Part shown: positions 1 through 8,800 of the stretch, in pieces
Layout of the letters: the number at the start of each line of letters is the position of its first letter
Position numbering within the stretch: position 1 is the stretch's first letter
NCBI GenBank assembly: GCA_937885575.1
Contig: CALABO010000010.1
Coordinates: 1 to 28,430, forward strand
Source: an uncultured Pseudomonadota bacterium
Lineage (GTDB): Bacteria > Pseudomonadota > Alphaproteobacteria > Rs-D84
Length of the DNA: 28,430 nt
Reading direction: 5' to 3'
Position numbers and translations under genes: made by a program
The notes under the pieces: model-generated
What the model was told of the DNA's origin: nothing
Seen by the model: the letters and a program-made list of their open reading frames with translations, nothing else
The model's database searches: none

Positions 1-1382
1 ACCACACCTTTGACTGCATCCCTATTAAGTCCCAAGGGCAGGGCATTAACCTTGGTATCCACAACCGTATTGACCCAATTTTTCGGGGCCAAACCATCAA
101 TTTGATTGTCGACATAATTTCTATCGGCCATACCATTTTTCGCAGCATTAATCGCACTATCAACCTGACCTTTGTTATAATAATTTCCCATGGTATTATT
201 AATCGAATCATTTACTATACCACGAACCTCTGCGTCGGTTTTATAGTTACCAAGGATATTGTAAAGTGTGCCCGCATCAACACCACCTTCTACCTCGGCC
301 ACCCTTTCATCAACATACGATGTCACATCACGAACCTGATTATTAACATAGTCCCGATCAGCCATACCGGCCTTGGCATCCGCAACCGCATCCACAAGGG
401 CATCGTCAATATCGCCCTTGGTATAATAATTAGCCAACCGCGTACCAATAGAATTGTTAACGATACCCTGAACCGCATCTTCATTAACGCCAACCTCTAT
501 CGCGGCAACCCTGGCATCAACATAATTTTTGGGTGCCAAACCGCGAACCTGGTCATCGACATAGTCCTTGTCAACCATACCCAACTTCGCCTGGCCAATC
601 GCATCGTTAACCTGCCCCTTGGTATAATAATTTCCCAAGGTTATATTAAGTGAATCGTTCACGGCTCCCTGTGCTTGATTTGCCACATAATCTTTGTCCG
701 CGATATTTAGCGCGTTCAACCTTTGTGGTAAATCGGCAACCTGGACCGCGCCACGCGCCACCGCATCGGTCACCGCAAGTTCGCCACGCGTCGCATAGTT
801 TTTCTGTGCAAGTGTTGTATTCAACGCCTCTTGCACGGCTTCTTCGTCAAGACCACCGTTTGCCTTTAATTCCTCGATATCCGATTGCGCCACACTAAGG
901 TCCGTACGCACCAAGGTAAGTGTGTTCGTATTATTCGCGGCTACATCGTGTGCAACCTGGGCCGTGTCGGAAACATTTGATATATCACTTGATAAATTAT
1001 TATATTGTTCACCCAACGCGTCGTAATCACTACGCAGTTGTTCAATCGCCTGGCGCAATTCTGCAACATTTTGACTATCACCAGATGACGATGTGGTTCC
1101 CGACACCTTGCCGGGTAACTTTGATCCACTAAGCCCACTTGCAACTGGCATACGTCCACCGCCAACGGTTTCTGTATTTCCTGTATCAACGGTGGCCACG
1201 GTATTGGATTGCGGTCTGGCCGTCGTTGTTTTGACCGATGCGGCCGTTCCCGCGCCCAGCGTTCGTATAGAACCCGCACGCGACGTCGCCCCCCCACGAA
1301 CACTTGCCGCGCCATACGCGCCACCATAAAGCGTCGCGCAGATAACGCAAAAACTGGTCAAAATTTTATAGCCCTTTAACAT
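1..1382 (-). CDS. Exported coiled/repeat protein with NYYTKGQV-type repeats (C-terminus beyond window)
   Basis: The reading frame is open from an ATG at 1380-1382 to the left edge, giving 460 visible residues. The start has a tandem Shine-Dalgarno directly upstream. Residues 1-25 look like a Sec signal peptide (hydrophobic core, cleavage near AYGA). Residues 26-100 are a low-complexity Ser/Thr/Arg/Gly stretch. Residues 105-175 are heptad-like and probably a coiled coil. From 251 come repeats beginning NYYTKGQVNDAI, followed by GMxDxDYV, QVxGLAPKNYVD and a VNDSI segment: units at 251-317, 318-399 and 400 to the edge, with a degenerate unit before them. Similar YYTK-x-[EQ]-[VI] repeats occur in phage tail fibres and bacterial surface stalks, so a fibrous envelope or surface protein is inferred. 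It lies 15 bp after the Cys-rich gene and probably shares its promoter. The function is unknown and the C-terminus, which might show an anchor, is not visible. Confidence 0.85.
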   Translation of the reverse strand, partial: MLKGYKILTSFCVICATLYGGAYGAASVRGGATSRAGSIRTLGAGTAASVKTTTARPQSNTVATVDTGNTETVGGGRMPVASGLSGSKLPGKVSGTTSSSGDSQNVAELRQAIEQLRSDYDALGEQYNNLSSDISNVSDTAQVAHDVAANNTNTLTLVRTDLSVAQSDIEELKANGGLDEEAVQEALNTTLAQKNYATRGELAVTDAVARGAVQVADLPQRLNALNIADKDYVANQAQGAVNDSLNITLGNYYTKGQVNDAIGQAKLGMVDKDYVDDQVRGLAPKNYVDARVAAIEVGVNEDAVQGIVNNSIGTRLANYYTKGDIDDALVDAVADAKAGMADRDYVNNQVRDVTSYVDERVAEVEGGVDAGTLYNILGNYKTDAEVRGIVNDSINNTMGNYYNKGQVDSAINAAKNGMADRNYVDNQIDGLAPKNWVNTVVDTKVNALPLGLNRDAVKGV

Positions 1383-1396
1383 CTTCCTTTCCTTTT
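1383..1396 (-). promoter_or_regulatory. Tandem Shine-Dalgarno of the repeat protein
   Basis: Read on the minus strand the 14 bases are AAAAGGAAAGGAAG, directly before the ATG, and they fill almost all of the 15-bp gap to the preceding stop codon. Two GGA cores sit 5 bases apart. A near-identical AAGGAAAGGAAT precedes the membrane-protein gene starting at 4909, so this looks like a favoured strong ribosome binding site in this genome. Confidence 0.7.
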
Positions 1397-1397
1397 A

Positions 1398-3701
1398 TTA
1401 TTCCGGTATATAACAAATTTCGTCTTCGTAAACCCCGCCAAGTTGTGTTTCACACTTCATTTCATACCACGCATCCTTAAACTCGCATTGCTGTGTCGCC
1501 GCATTCCACGTTGCATATTCATCACCATAATTTATGCACGCCATCCGTTCCGAATTTCGATAACAATATCCCCAATCGGTTTTTTCAGTGCCACCATAAA
1601 CATTGTTATAGAATAAATTAAGCGATGTCTCACCATTTTGCGCGGTATTACGCCAATATCCACCCAATTTTTCGCAAATGTCGGCAAGTTCAGATTGCAT
1701 CGCCGCCACAATATCATTCGTTGCCGATGTTATATAGGCACTTAATTGCGCATCATCTCTGCTTGGCTTGTACCGTTGATTACTTGAATTAACACGCGAA
1801 GTATCAGGATCGCCGCAATACTCATCAATATAATTCTCTATATACTGCCTCAAAGTGCTTGATTCCAACCCCTTGCACTTATACGGATATTCGTATGTAT
1901 CATCGTCCGGAGTGCAAAGGTCAGTCAAATACTCGTCCACCGCCGCCTTGCACTTTTCAACCACCATCAAATCATCAACCGTATTGACATAGTTTATCAA
2001 AGATTGCAAACCGCACACTTCTTTATTGCCAATGTGCCCACGTTCATCAAATGTACAACCCGTTCCATCACGACTATACAATGTTGCGCACGCCATAACC
2101 TGTTCCCGACACATATCACGCGCGGTATAACGCCCCAACGCACCCGCGGTCGTCACCGTCTTTTTGCTCCCCAAGTTCACAATCGATTGCGATTGCGTAT
2201 CATAACATTCCGCAATCGTATCAACACAGGACGCCTTTACTTCCTCTATCTTATTAGATTGCGCCTGGGCTATTTCGATAATCGCATTTCTTTTGAATTC
2301 ATTCCACACAAAATCCGCAATACTGCGACAGGTATCAAGTTGCTGACTTACATACTGACGATAACCATCCAAGAATTTTTCATATGTCGAATTTACACCC
2401 AATATGTCGGTATTCACATTATTATCGGTAACACCCGGCAATTCTATTGTCTTTTCCAATTGGAACAAACGTGGCGAATAAATTGGATCGCCGGTCGCGG
2501 CATTGATATACGCCCCCGTCGGATCCAGACAACGTTTATAGTTTTCACCACACGCCGTATCGGCAACCATTGCCGTCCGCACCCGCGCCAAGCATTCGTT
2601 CACATCCATCGAATTATGCGCACGATATTCCTCTAATCTCGCCTCACGCAGGTACTTTTCCGCCGTGCGCACCGCCTGGGCCACGGTTTCCTTTTTCTTG
2701 TTCAACGCCTTTTCGTATGTATTGCAATCCTGGGTTATAAGGATATTATAAGAACTGCGCGACATGGTGAACACCGCGTTATTTTCGCATTGATTCTGCG
2801 TAAGGCGCGTGCACTGCCGTTGCGCCGCGTTAAACAACGCCGTCCCTTCCAGCGTGGACAAATCTTGATTTCCCGTATCAAACAGCGAAAAACCACCGTC
2901 CGACCAAACATCATCAAAGTCCACCGAAAAGTCCAAATCCAAAATACCAATTGAATTATTCATATTTGATGTTGTCGAACTACTTCCACCACCCGACAAT
3001 AGTTTCGTTATATTATCCAATAATTTTGCCGATGCACTGGTGTCGCGTTTTATCGCCGCCTCACCAACACTGGCGGAATACATGGCGTTCACTTCGTCCG
3101 CGGTTTTATCAACTGCCTCTAAATTATTATCTTGGAATTGTTGCAACATAATCATCGCTTCATCGAGTGATTCTTCGACACTGCGGAATTTCAAAAATTT
3201 ATCACTGCAAAAACACCGACGATATGTATCGTTTGCATTCGCGCACATTTGATCCATGCACGTCGCATACGATTCGCGACACGCGGCATAGCCGGAACCA
3301 ATCTTGGACAAATCACTAAACACCGCCGTTGCACGCGCCGTTGTCGCCGCCCGCGATATACCGGCCACACTGTTCGCCGTTTCCCGTCCCGCACCCCGCG
3401 GATTTGTGACTTGCGCCGTTCCCGACCGCGCAAGCGTTCCACGTACCGAATCGGACGCAACCCGTGTCCCGCCCGCACGCGTCCGCGTTGTCGCACGCGA
3501 CAATGCACCCGCACGCGTCCGCGATTCACCAATCGCACGCCGTGTCAACGCCCCAACAGTCGCTGTCCGCGATAATACCCTTGTATCAGATTTAGTGTCG
3601 GATTGAACAGATGATGCACGTGGATTCTGCGCAGTATCGGCCACCGCGGCCACCATAACCGCAAGCACGAAACCGGCAAAAATCCCCATCCTTTTTATCA
3701 A
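1398..3701 (-). CDS. Cysteine-rich exported protein of unknown function
   Basis: This is a 767-residue product with a probable Sec signal peptide (MIKRMGIFAGFVLAVMVAA, cleavage around residue 21). Residues 41-124 form a low-complexity, strongly basic Arg/Thr/Ala/Ser segment. A conserved-looking Cys cluster follows (C141, C148, C153, C163, C165), then a mostly helical region, and further cysteines are scattered to the C-terminus. I count 28 cysteines after the signal peptide, an even number that fits disulfide bonding outside the cytoplasm. I chose the TTG start at 3699-3701 because GGGGAG lies 6 bases upstream; the in-frame ATG at 3687-3689 has no properly spaced site. The gene has its own promoter and is followed closely by the repeat protein, so the two probably work in the same envelope structure. 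I recognise no domain; the family appears confined to related uncultured bacteria, which is a recollection and not a search. Confidence 0.88.
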   Translation of the reverse strand: MIKRMGIFAGFVLAVMVAAVADTAQNPRASSVQSDTKSDTRVLSRTATVGALTRRAIGESRTRAGALSRATTRTRAGGTRVASDSVRGTLARSGTAQVTNPRGAGRETANSVAGISRAATTARATAVFSDLSKIGSGYAACRESYATCMDQMCANANDTYRRCFCSDKFLKFRSVEESLDEAMIMLQQFQDNNLEAVDKTADEVNAMYSASVGEAAIKRDTSASAKLLDNITKLLSGGGSSSTTSNMNNSIGILDLDFSVDFDDVWSDGGFSLFDTGNQDLSTLEGTALFNAAQRQCTRLTQNQCENNAVFTMSRSSYNILITQDCNTYEKALNKKKETVAQAVRTAEKYLREARLEEYRAHNSMDVNECLARVRTAMVADTACGENYKRCLDPTGAYINAATGDPIYSPRLFQLEKTIELPGVTDNNVNTDILGVNSTYEKFLDGYRQYVSQQLDTCRSIADFVWNEFKRNAIIEIAQAQSNKIEEVKASCVDTIAECYDTQSQSIVNLGSKKTVTTAGALGRYTARDMCREQVMACATLYSRDGTGCTFDERGHIGNKEVCGLQSLINYVNTVDDLMVVEKCKAAVDEYLTDLCTPDDDTYEYPYKCKGLESSTLRQYIENYIDEYCGDPDTSRVNSSNQRYKPSRDDAQLSAYITSATNDIVAAMQSELADICEKLGGYWRNTAQNGETSLNLFYNNVYGGTEKTDWGYCYRNSERMACINYGDEYATWNAATQQCEFKDAWYEMKCETQLGGVYEDEICYIPE

Positions 3702-3707
3702 AATCTA

Positions 3708-3713
3708 CTCCCC
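3708..3713 (-). promoter_or_regulatory. Shine-Dalgarno that selects the TTG start of the Cys-rich protein
   Basis: GGGGAG on the minus strand with a 6-base spacer to the TTG at 3699-3701. The ATG four codons further in has only AAAAAGG touching it with no spacer, so the TTG is the better start. It also keeps Lys and Arg in the signal-peptide n-region. Confidence 0.65.
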
Positions 3714-3722
3714 GTTATTGTG

Positions 3723-3752
3723 ATTATAGAAAAAACCACAAATTTTAATCAA
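3723..3752 (-). promoter_or_regulatory. Sigma-70-type promoter for the two-gene exported-protein unit
   Basis: On the minus strand the -35 is TTGATT (3747-3752) and the -10 is a perfect TATAAT (3723-3728), with an 18-base spacer. The predicted transcript start near 3716 gives a very short leader of about 15 bases that contains the Shine-Dalgarno. A weak AT-rich inverted repeat (AATTTT/AAAATT) overlaps the promoter and could be a poor terminator for the upstream gene. Confidence 0.7.
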
Positions 3753-3759
3753 GCCAAAA

Positions 3760-4341
3760 TTATTCGATACAGCAATTGACCGTCTTTTTTACCCAATCGC
3801 CCAACCGCTGCACCGTTGACTTCGACTTTGTCATTTCTTCCTTTATTTCCTTATCTGTTTTTTTATCCGCCTTTACCACAGAATCATACAACGCGGGCTC
3901 CACCTTTTTCACACCCGCCAAATCGATCATATCCATATTAAGGCCCCAAAAGAGCGAATATAACTCATACGCCTTTTCGAACATTTTATATGCGTCCGCC
4001 TTGTTTCCCGCGCCCAATGCCTTGGTTCCAACCTCGTACAACCGCATCGATGCCGCCAACAAATGCTTTGATATACACCAAACCTCCGCCCCATCATGTT
4101 TATTTTTATCAACGATTCGTTCCATAAGTTCTTTGCGCATATTCCGCACAACATTTATCAAATCATAGAACCCGGGCTTCTTGGTCTTGGCGCCACTAAA
4201 AAAGAAATGTTCTTCCAATGACACCAAATTCATCAGCGCGATGGACAAATCCTGGTCCGACGACAAATCAAGCGGATTCACCTTTTTCGAATCGTCAATT
4301 TTCCGAACCATTTCTTCCAAAGACATTTTCTTTTCTTTCAT
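3760..4341 (-). CDS. Conserved hypothetical helical protein, CPR-like
   Basis: This is a 193-residue soluble protein with no signal peptide or membrane segment. The most conserved-looking stretches are DLSIALMNLVSLEEH (residues 31-45), WCISKHLLAASMRLYEVG (88-105) and AYELYSLFWGLN (124-135), all amphipathic helices; the last two resemble a TPR-like hairpin. The C-terminal 40 residues are Lys-rich, ending in NCCIE. A longer frame could start at 4380, but that lies inside the upstream coding region and lacks a ribosome site. The ATG at 4339-4341 has AAAAGGGAAG five bases upstream, so I use it. I remember very similar proteins as a widespread hypothetical family in Parcubacteria and related CPR phyla, next to a CPVC membrane protein exactly as here. 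The function is unknown. Confidence 0.87.
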   Translation of the reverse strand: MKEKKMSLEEMVRKIDDSKKVNPLDLSSDQDLSIALMNLVSLEEHFFFSGAKTKKPGFYDLINVVRNMRKELMERIVDKNKHDGAEVWCISKHLLAASMRLYEVGTKALGAGNKADAYKMFEKAYELYSLFWGLNMDMIDLAGVKKVEPALYDSVVKADKKTDKEIKEEMTKSKSTVQRLGDWVKKTVNCCIE

Positions 4342-4346
4342 TTTTT

Positions 4347-4356
4347 CTTCCCTTTT
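4347..4356 (-). promoter_or_regulatory. Shine-Dalgarno fixing the start of the helical protein
   Basis: AAAAGGGAAG on the minus strand, five bases before the ATG at 4341. It lies in the 19-bp gap after the stop codon of the membrane-protein gene, which supports the shorter start over the frame extension to 4380. Confidence 0.65.
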
Positions 4357-4360
4357 ATAT

Positions 4361-4909
4361 TTAGCAAAGCACAACACCATATGTCGGCAACACCTTTATA
4401 ATCAACCAAAACACCAGTGTCGCCACCACCAATCCACCAAACGGCATCACAACCTTTTGAAACGGAAACTGTGCATGCCCGCCATTATTCTTTTTTATAT
4501 GCACATACCAAACTTCCATCAATATAAATACAACCGCACCAACAATCGACCCCAGCAAGAATTGATCCATGCCCCACATACAGTTTTCCCACCACTTTAC
4601 AATCGGATTACCGCGCGGCACAAAATATACCCCCACAAGCAACGCGATATAAACAAGCGCATTCAGCAAATACCAAAACCAACCACGAACATTACGCCGC
4701 CGCAAATAATTTGCCGTCCAACCAATAAGAGAAACCGTAAGGCCACCGGCCCAAATTCCGGTAATAACATCCTTGACGCCCAGCATCCGCATACCTTCCA
4801 GCCCCGCACCAATCGCAATTGTGCAAACGGGACAAACCGCATGCGCCACCGATGCCACGCACATCGCACAAAAACACGCCAAAAGCGCCAAATTTAAATG
4901 TTTTTTCAT
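4361..4909 (-). CDS. Small membrane protein with N-terminal CPVC motif, CPR-like
   Basis: This is a 182-residue protein. It has a signal-peptide-like N-terminus (MKKHLNLALLACF, AHA cleavage near residue 24) directly followed by VCPVC (25-29), a CXXC pair that would sit at the start of the mature protein on the periplasmic face. Four hydrophobic segments follow at about 47-68, 77-97, 114-135 and 152-172. A CXXC next to the membrane could serve redox or metal binding, but nothing else points to an enzyme. The frame extends to 4960, but the ATG at 4907-4909 has AAGGAAAGGAAT in front and begins a proper signal sequence. The stop is 19 bp before the helical-protein start, so the two form an operon. 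I recall the same pair, with a similar CPVCTxAxGAG opening, in CPR/Patescibacteria genomes. Confidence 0.88.
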   Translation of the reverse strand: MKKHLNLALLACFCAMCVASVAHAVCPVCTIAIGAGLEGMRMLGVKDVITGIWAGGLTVSLIGWTANYLRRRNVRGWFWYLLNALVYIALLVGVYFVPRGNPIVKWWENCMWGMDQFLLGSIVGAVVFILMEVWYVHIKKNNGGHAQFPFQKVVMPFGGLVVATLVFWLIIKVLPTYGVVLC

Positions 4910-4921
4910 ATTCCTTTCCTT
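4910..4921 (-). promoter_or_regulatory. Tandem Shine-Dalgarno of the CPVC membrane protein
   Basis: AAGGAAAGGAAT directly before the ATG on the minus strand. It matches the site at 1383-1396 almost base for base and decides the start over the upstream ATG at 4960. Confidence 0.65.
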
Positions 4922-4925
4922 ATAT

Positions 4926-4953
4926 TTTATAATCCTTTCCCCGCATGCTACAA
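4926..4953 (-). promoter_or_regulatory. Possible promoter of the CPVC/helical protein pair
   Basis: On the minus strand the -35-like box is TTGTAG (4948-4953) and the -10 is TATAAA (4926-4931), with a 16-base spacer. The 61-bp gap after rsmH contains no clear terminator hairpin, so the pair may also be reached by read-through from dnaE-rsmH. The -35 is poor. Confidence 0.4.
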
Positions 4954-4970
4954 AAATCATATGCGCCCGG

Positions 4971-5819
4971 TCAACACAATTTTACAACCCCGCGCATATG
5001 CGCACTGCGTGCACGGGGATTGTTTTTTATTTCATCGTCGGTCGGGGTCACCGCCCGCATCAATTCAAACCGCGGCCGCGCAACCGTCGGCATATGCGCA
5101 TCACCGGCCACCGTCGTCCAATCGCGAAAAGTATTTTTCACAATTCTATCTTCGATCGAATGAAAGGTCACACATATACACCGCCCGCCAACATTTAATA
5201 ACCCCGGCACCACATACAATGCACGCGTAATCTCACCCATTTCATCATTTATGGCAATACGCAACGCCTGAAAAACCGGGGCAATATCGCGCGGATTGTG
5301 AACCAGTTCCTTTAATTCAAATGTTGTTTTGGGGCGTTTATCTTTTATCGCACACGCAATTGCACGCGCCGGACGCACATCACCAAAATCGCGCAGAATT
5401 TTTGTTAAATCGTCCGCCGTCCAAATACCAAACATATCGGCAATCGTCGGCCCATCAATCGACATCCGCATATCCAATGGCGCATCGCCGCGAAAGGAAA
5501 ACCCACGCGACGCATCATCAATCTGCATCGAAGATATCCCAAGGTCAAACACAATCGCATCAAATTTTTCATCCAATTCCGCCATAGACGAAAACCTTTT
5601 CGGAATAAAACTAAACCGCGCACCAAATTCATCAGAAAATTCTTTCGCCGTTTCCATAACCGTCGGGTCACAATCAAACGCAACAACCGTTGCACCCGCA
5701 TTTAAAAACGCGCGACTATATCCGCCCGCACCAAATGTTGCATCCAACACGCGCGCACCACGCAAATCGCCAATCGAATTCATCACCGAATCCAACAAAA
5801 CTGGAATATGCTTCGTCAT
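4971..5819 (-). CDS. rsmH: 16S rRNA (cytosine(1402)-N(4))-methyltransferase RsmH
   Basis: RsmH (formerly MraW) uses S-adenosylmethionine to methylate N4 of C1402 in the 16S rRNA decoding site. Visible motifs: the opening HIPVLLDSV; the SAM-binding DATFGAGGYS (26-35); FDLGISSMQIDDASRGFSF (91-109); DAPLDMRM (112-119); then FQALRIAIN, VTFHSIEDRIVK and a C-terminal RARSAHMRGV. At 282 residues it is somewhat shorter than the usual 300-315. The segment before FQALRI reads RDIAPV where most homologues have a HPATRT-like stretch. The start overlaps the dnaE stop by 4 bp (ATGA), with AAGGTGG upstream inside dnaE, so translational coupling is expected. In most bacteria rsmH lies in the division and cell-wall cluster after mraZ; here its partner is dnaE. 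Confidence 0.96.
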   Translation of the reverse strand: MTKHIPVLLDSVMNSIGDLRGARVLDATFGAGGYSRAFLNAGATVVAFDCDPTVMETAKEFSDEFGARFSFIPKRFSSMAELDEKFDAIVFDLGISSMQIDDASRGFSFRGDAPLDMRMSIDGPTIADMFGIWTADDLTKILRDFGDVRPARAIACAIKDKRPKTTFELKELVHNPRDIAPVFQALRIAINDEMGEITRALYVVPGLLNVGGRCICVTFHSIEDRIVKNTFRDWTTVAGDAHMPTVARPRFELMRAVTPTDDEIKNNPRARSAHMRGVVKLC

Positions 5820-8800
5820 TCTATATCCACCTTTATTCCCAAACCCGCAAAATCAGAAACGGTATTTTTCCCAAGTTCCACGCCACCATTTATCGCAAGT
5901 GTTGTTTTTTTATCGCCCGAATAAAGGTTCAACACAACCTTGGTCCGCCCGGGCCGCAGTGTTGCAAGCGCCTTTTTAATATCAACCAACACATTTTTAT
6001 TACGAATATCAAGTGTGATTTTCTTTGCAATTTGCGCCACCCACCCGGCAAGTGGTATAATTGAATCCACAAAAACCGAAACCCGATCATCCTTGTTCGA
6101 CAACCGCCCACAAAGCACAACCGCACTTTCCGCCGCAACAATCGGCATTAATTCATTGGCCGCATCACCAAACGCAATCGCATCGATATTTCCACCACCA
6201 TCCGATGCGTTTATCGTCAACATATCTTTGCCCGCCTTGGTTTTGCGATGGGAATAAGACGCCACATTTGCCGCAATTTTCACATTCGCGCGGTCGGGCA
6301 ATTCGGCCAACTTCGCACTCGTTGCCAAATGTTCGCGTTCAATCAAATGCTTGTATTGGTCGAGCGGATGCGCCGAAATATAGAACCCGAGTGCCGACAA
6401 TTCATTTTCCAACTTTTGCCCAAAAGACCAAGGCGCGGTTTTAACCAAATTCTTGGCAAGGCGATCTTCACTAACATCATCCTCGATCGTATTCGCAAAC
6501 AGCGACAGCGAATTCGCGGTTTCCTTGGACTTTGACGCATAGGACAAAATCGCATCCGCATTCATAAAGATTTCCGCGCGATTTGGGTTTATGGAATCCA
6601 GCACGCCCACCTTGGCAAACGCCTCTAAAATCCGCTTATTTATTATCGGCGCACAGCGTTTTGCAAAGTCGGTTATATTCTTGAACGACCCCTTGGCACG
6701 TTCCGCAATTATCGCATCGGTCGCCGCAACCCCGACACCCTTTATCGCGGCAAGCGCATAAACAATCTTCCCATCAACAACCGTGAACAGCGATTCACTT
6801 TTGTTTATATCCGGCGGCACAATTTCAATTCCAAAATTAGATTTCGCATCGTCCACAAACAGCGCCAACTGATCCGTATCGTTCATATTACTGGACATCG
6901 ACGCCGCCAAAAATTCCGGCGTATAGTGCGCCTTGAGGTACGCACATTGATTTGCCACAATAGAATAGGCGATAGCATGCGATTTATTAAACGCATATTT
7001 CGCAAATTCCTTGAACTTTTCCCACAAATCTTTGGCCGTTGCCTCGTCCAACGTTCCTTCTTTCTTGCAACCTTCTTGGAATTTGACCTCTAATTTTGCA
7101 AGTAATTCCAATTTCTTTTTACCCATCGCCTTGCGCACGGTATCGGATTCACCGCGCGTAAAGCCGGCCAGTGCCCGCGTCAATTGCATAACCTGTTCTT
7201 GGTACACGATAATTCCGTATGTTTCCTTTAATATCGGCTCTGCCCGCGGGTGCACATATTGAATTTCTTCTTCGCCATGCATACGGGCGATAAATTGTGG
7301 AATAAAGGCAATCGGCCCCGGGCGATTCAATGCATTTAACGCCGATATTTCCAAAAAACTTGTCGGGTGCATCTTACGCAAAGTTTGCTGAACAAACGGG
7401 GCATCGAATTGGAATATACCTTCGGTCATACCCGATTGCCAAAGTTCCAAAGTCTTTTTGTCGTCCGTGGGAATTTCATCAAGTACCACATTGATACGGC
7501 GCGTTTTTTGAATAAGTTTTGTTGCGCATTTTAACACAACCAAGGTTTCCAAACCCAAGAAATCGAACTTGATAAGCCCCGCCGATTCCAAATAATGCCC
7601 ATCAAACTGACACGACGGCAACGGATTCGCCGAGTCACGATACACTGGCGCAATTTTCGTTGTTGGCCGATCACCAATAACCACCCCGCACGCATGTTGA
7701 CCAAGGTTTCTGAACGAACCCTCTAACTCTTCAGCCACCGAAACAACCTTGTTCATATCAGAATCTGTATTTAACACATTTTGAATTTCTTGCGATGTAT
7801 CAACGGCTTCTTTTAATGTCTTCGCATCCATCGGTATCATTTTCGAAAGCCGATCCGACTTTGAATACGGCATACCATAAACCCGCCCAATATCACGAAT
7901 TGCGCCGCGCGCCTGCAAACTGCCAAACGTAATAATACGACACACAGAATCATGTCCATATTTATCACAAATATACGCCAAAACCTGTTCAATGCCCGTT
8001 GGTTCAAAATCCACATCAAAATCCGGCATCGATATACGATCCGGATTCAAAAACCTTTCAAACAACAGCCCATATTTTAATGGATTCACATGCGTAATAC
8101 CCATCGCCCACGCAACAATAGATCCCGCACCCGAACCACGCCCCGGCCCGGTCAAAATATCATGTTTGCGGCACCAATCAATATAATCGGCAACGATAAG
8201 AAAATACCCCGGAAACCCCATACCAATAATAACATCTAATTCGTATTTTGCCTGGTCAAAATACGGCGCAGTATCGGTTATTCCTTGTTGTTTCAACCGT
8301 TCGGTCAAACCACTCATTGTCATATCGCGCAACATTTGGCATTCAGATTCAAAATCATCACCAAACCGGGGCAACAATGGCTTTTCATGAACATTTACAA
8401 AGAAAGCACATCGACTTGCGATTTTTACAGTATTTTCAATTGATTCTGGCAAATCGTTAAACAAATCACACATCTCTTTTGCGGTCTTAAAATATTGCTC
8501 TGACGACTTACGCGGCCGATCCGGATCAATGACCTTGGTCTGGCCCAACACACACCCCAATGCATCCACCGCCTCGTAATCAGACGGATGCGCAAAACAA
8601 ACATCATTTGTTGCAACAATCGGTATATTTAAATCCCGGGCAATCTCCAAAAACGCCGGCTCGGTCTTAATTTCATTTTCCAGCCCGTGCCTTTGGATTT
8701 CCATATAAAAACGGTCACCAAAAATTTCAACAAAACGCGCCGCATATTCCCGTGCAAGACCACGCTGCTCGTTCAACACCGCCATCCCAATTGGCCCGCT

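Noticed and set aside
102..653. 183-aa plus-strand frame
   Set aside because: It lies antisense to the exported repeat protein and mirrors its repeats; it has no ribosome site and a composition rich in Ile/Asn/His typical of a shadow frame.
4342..4380. Longer start of the helical protein at 4380
   Set aside because: It would overlap the membrane-protein gene by 20 bases and has no ribosome site, whereas the ATG at 4341 has AAAAGGGAAG correctly placed.
4910..4960. Longer start of the CPVC membrane protein at 4960
   Set aside because: The extension (MIFVACGERIIKYKERN) would bury the signal peptide and runs through the ribosome site and likely -10 box.
4992..5003. Perfect palindrome GCGCATATGCGC
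   Set aside because: It falls inside the rsmH C-terminal coding region, over the AHM codons of the conserved RSAHMRG motif, so coding constraint explains it.
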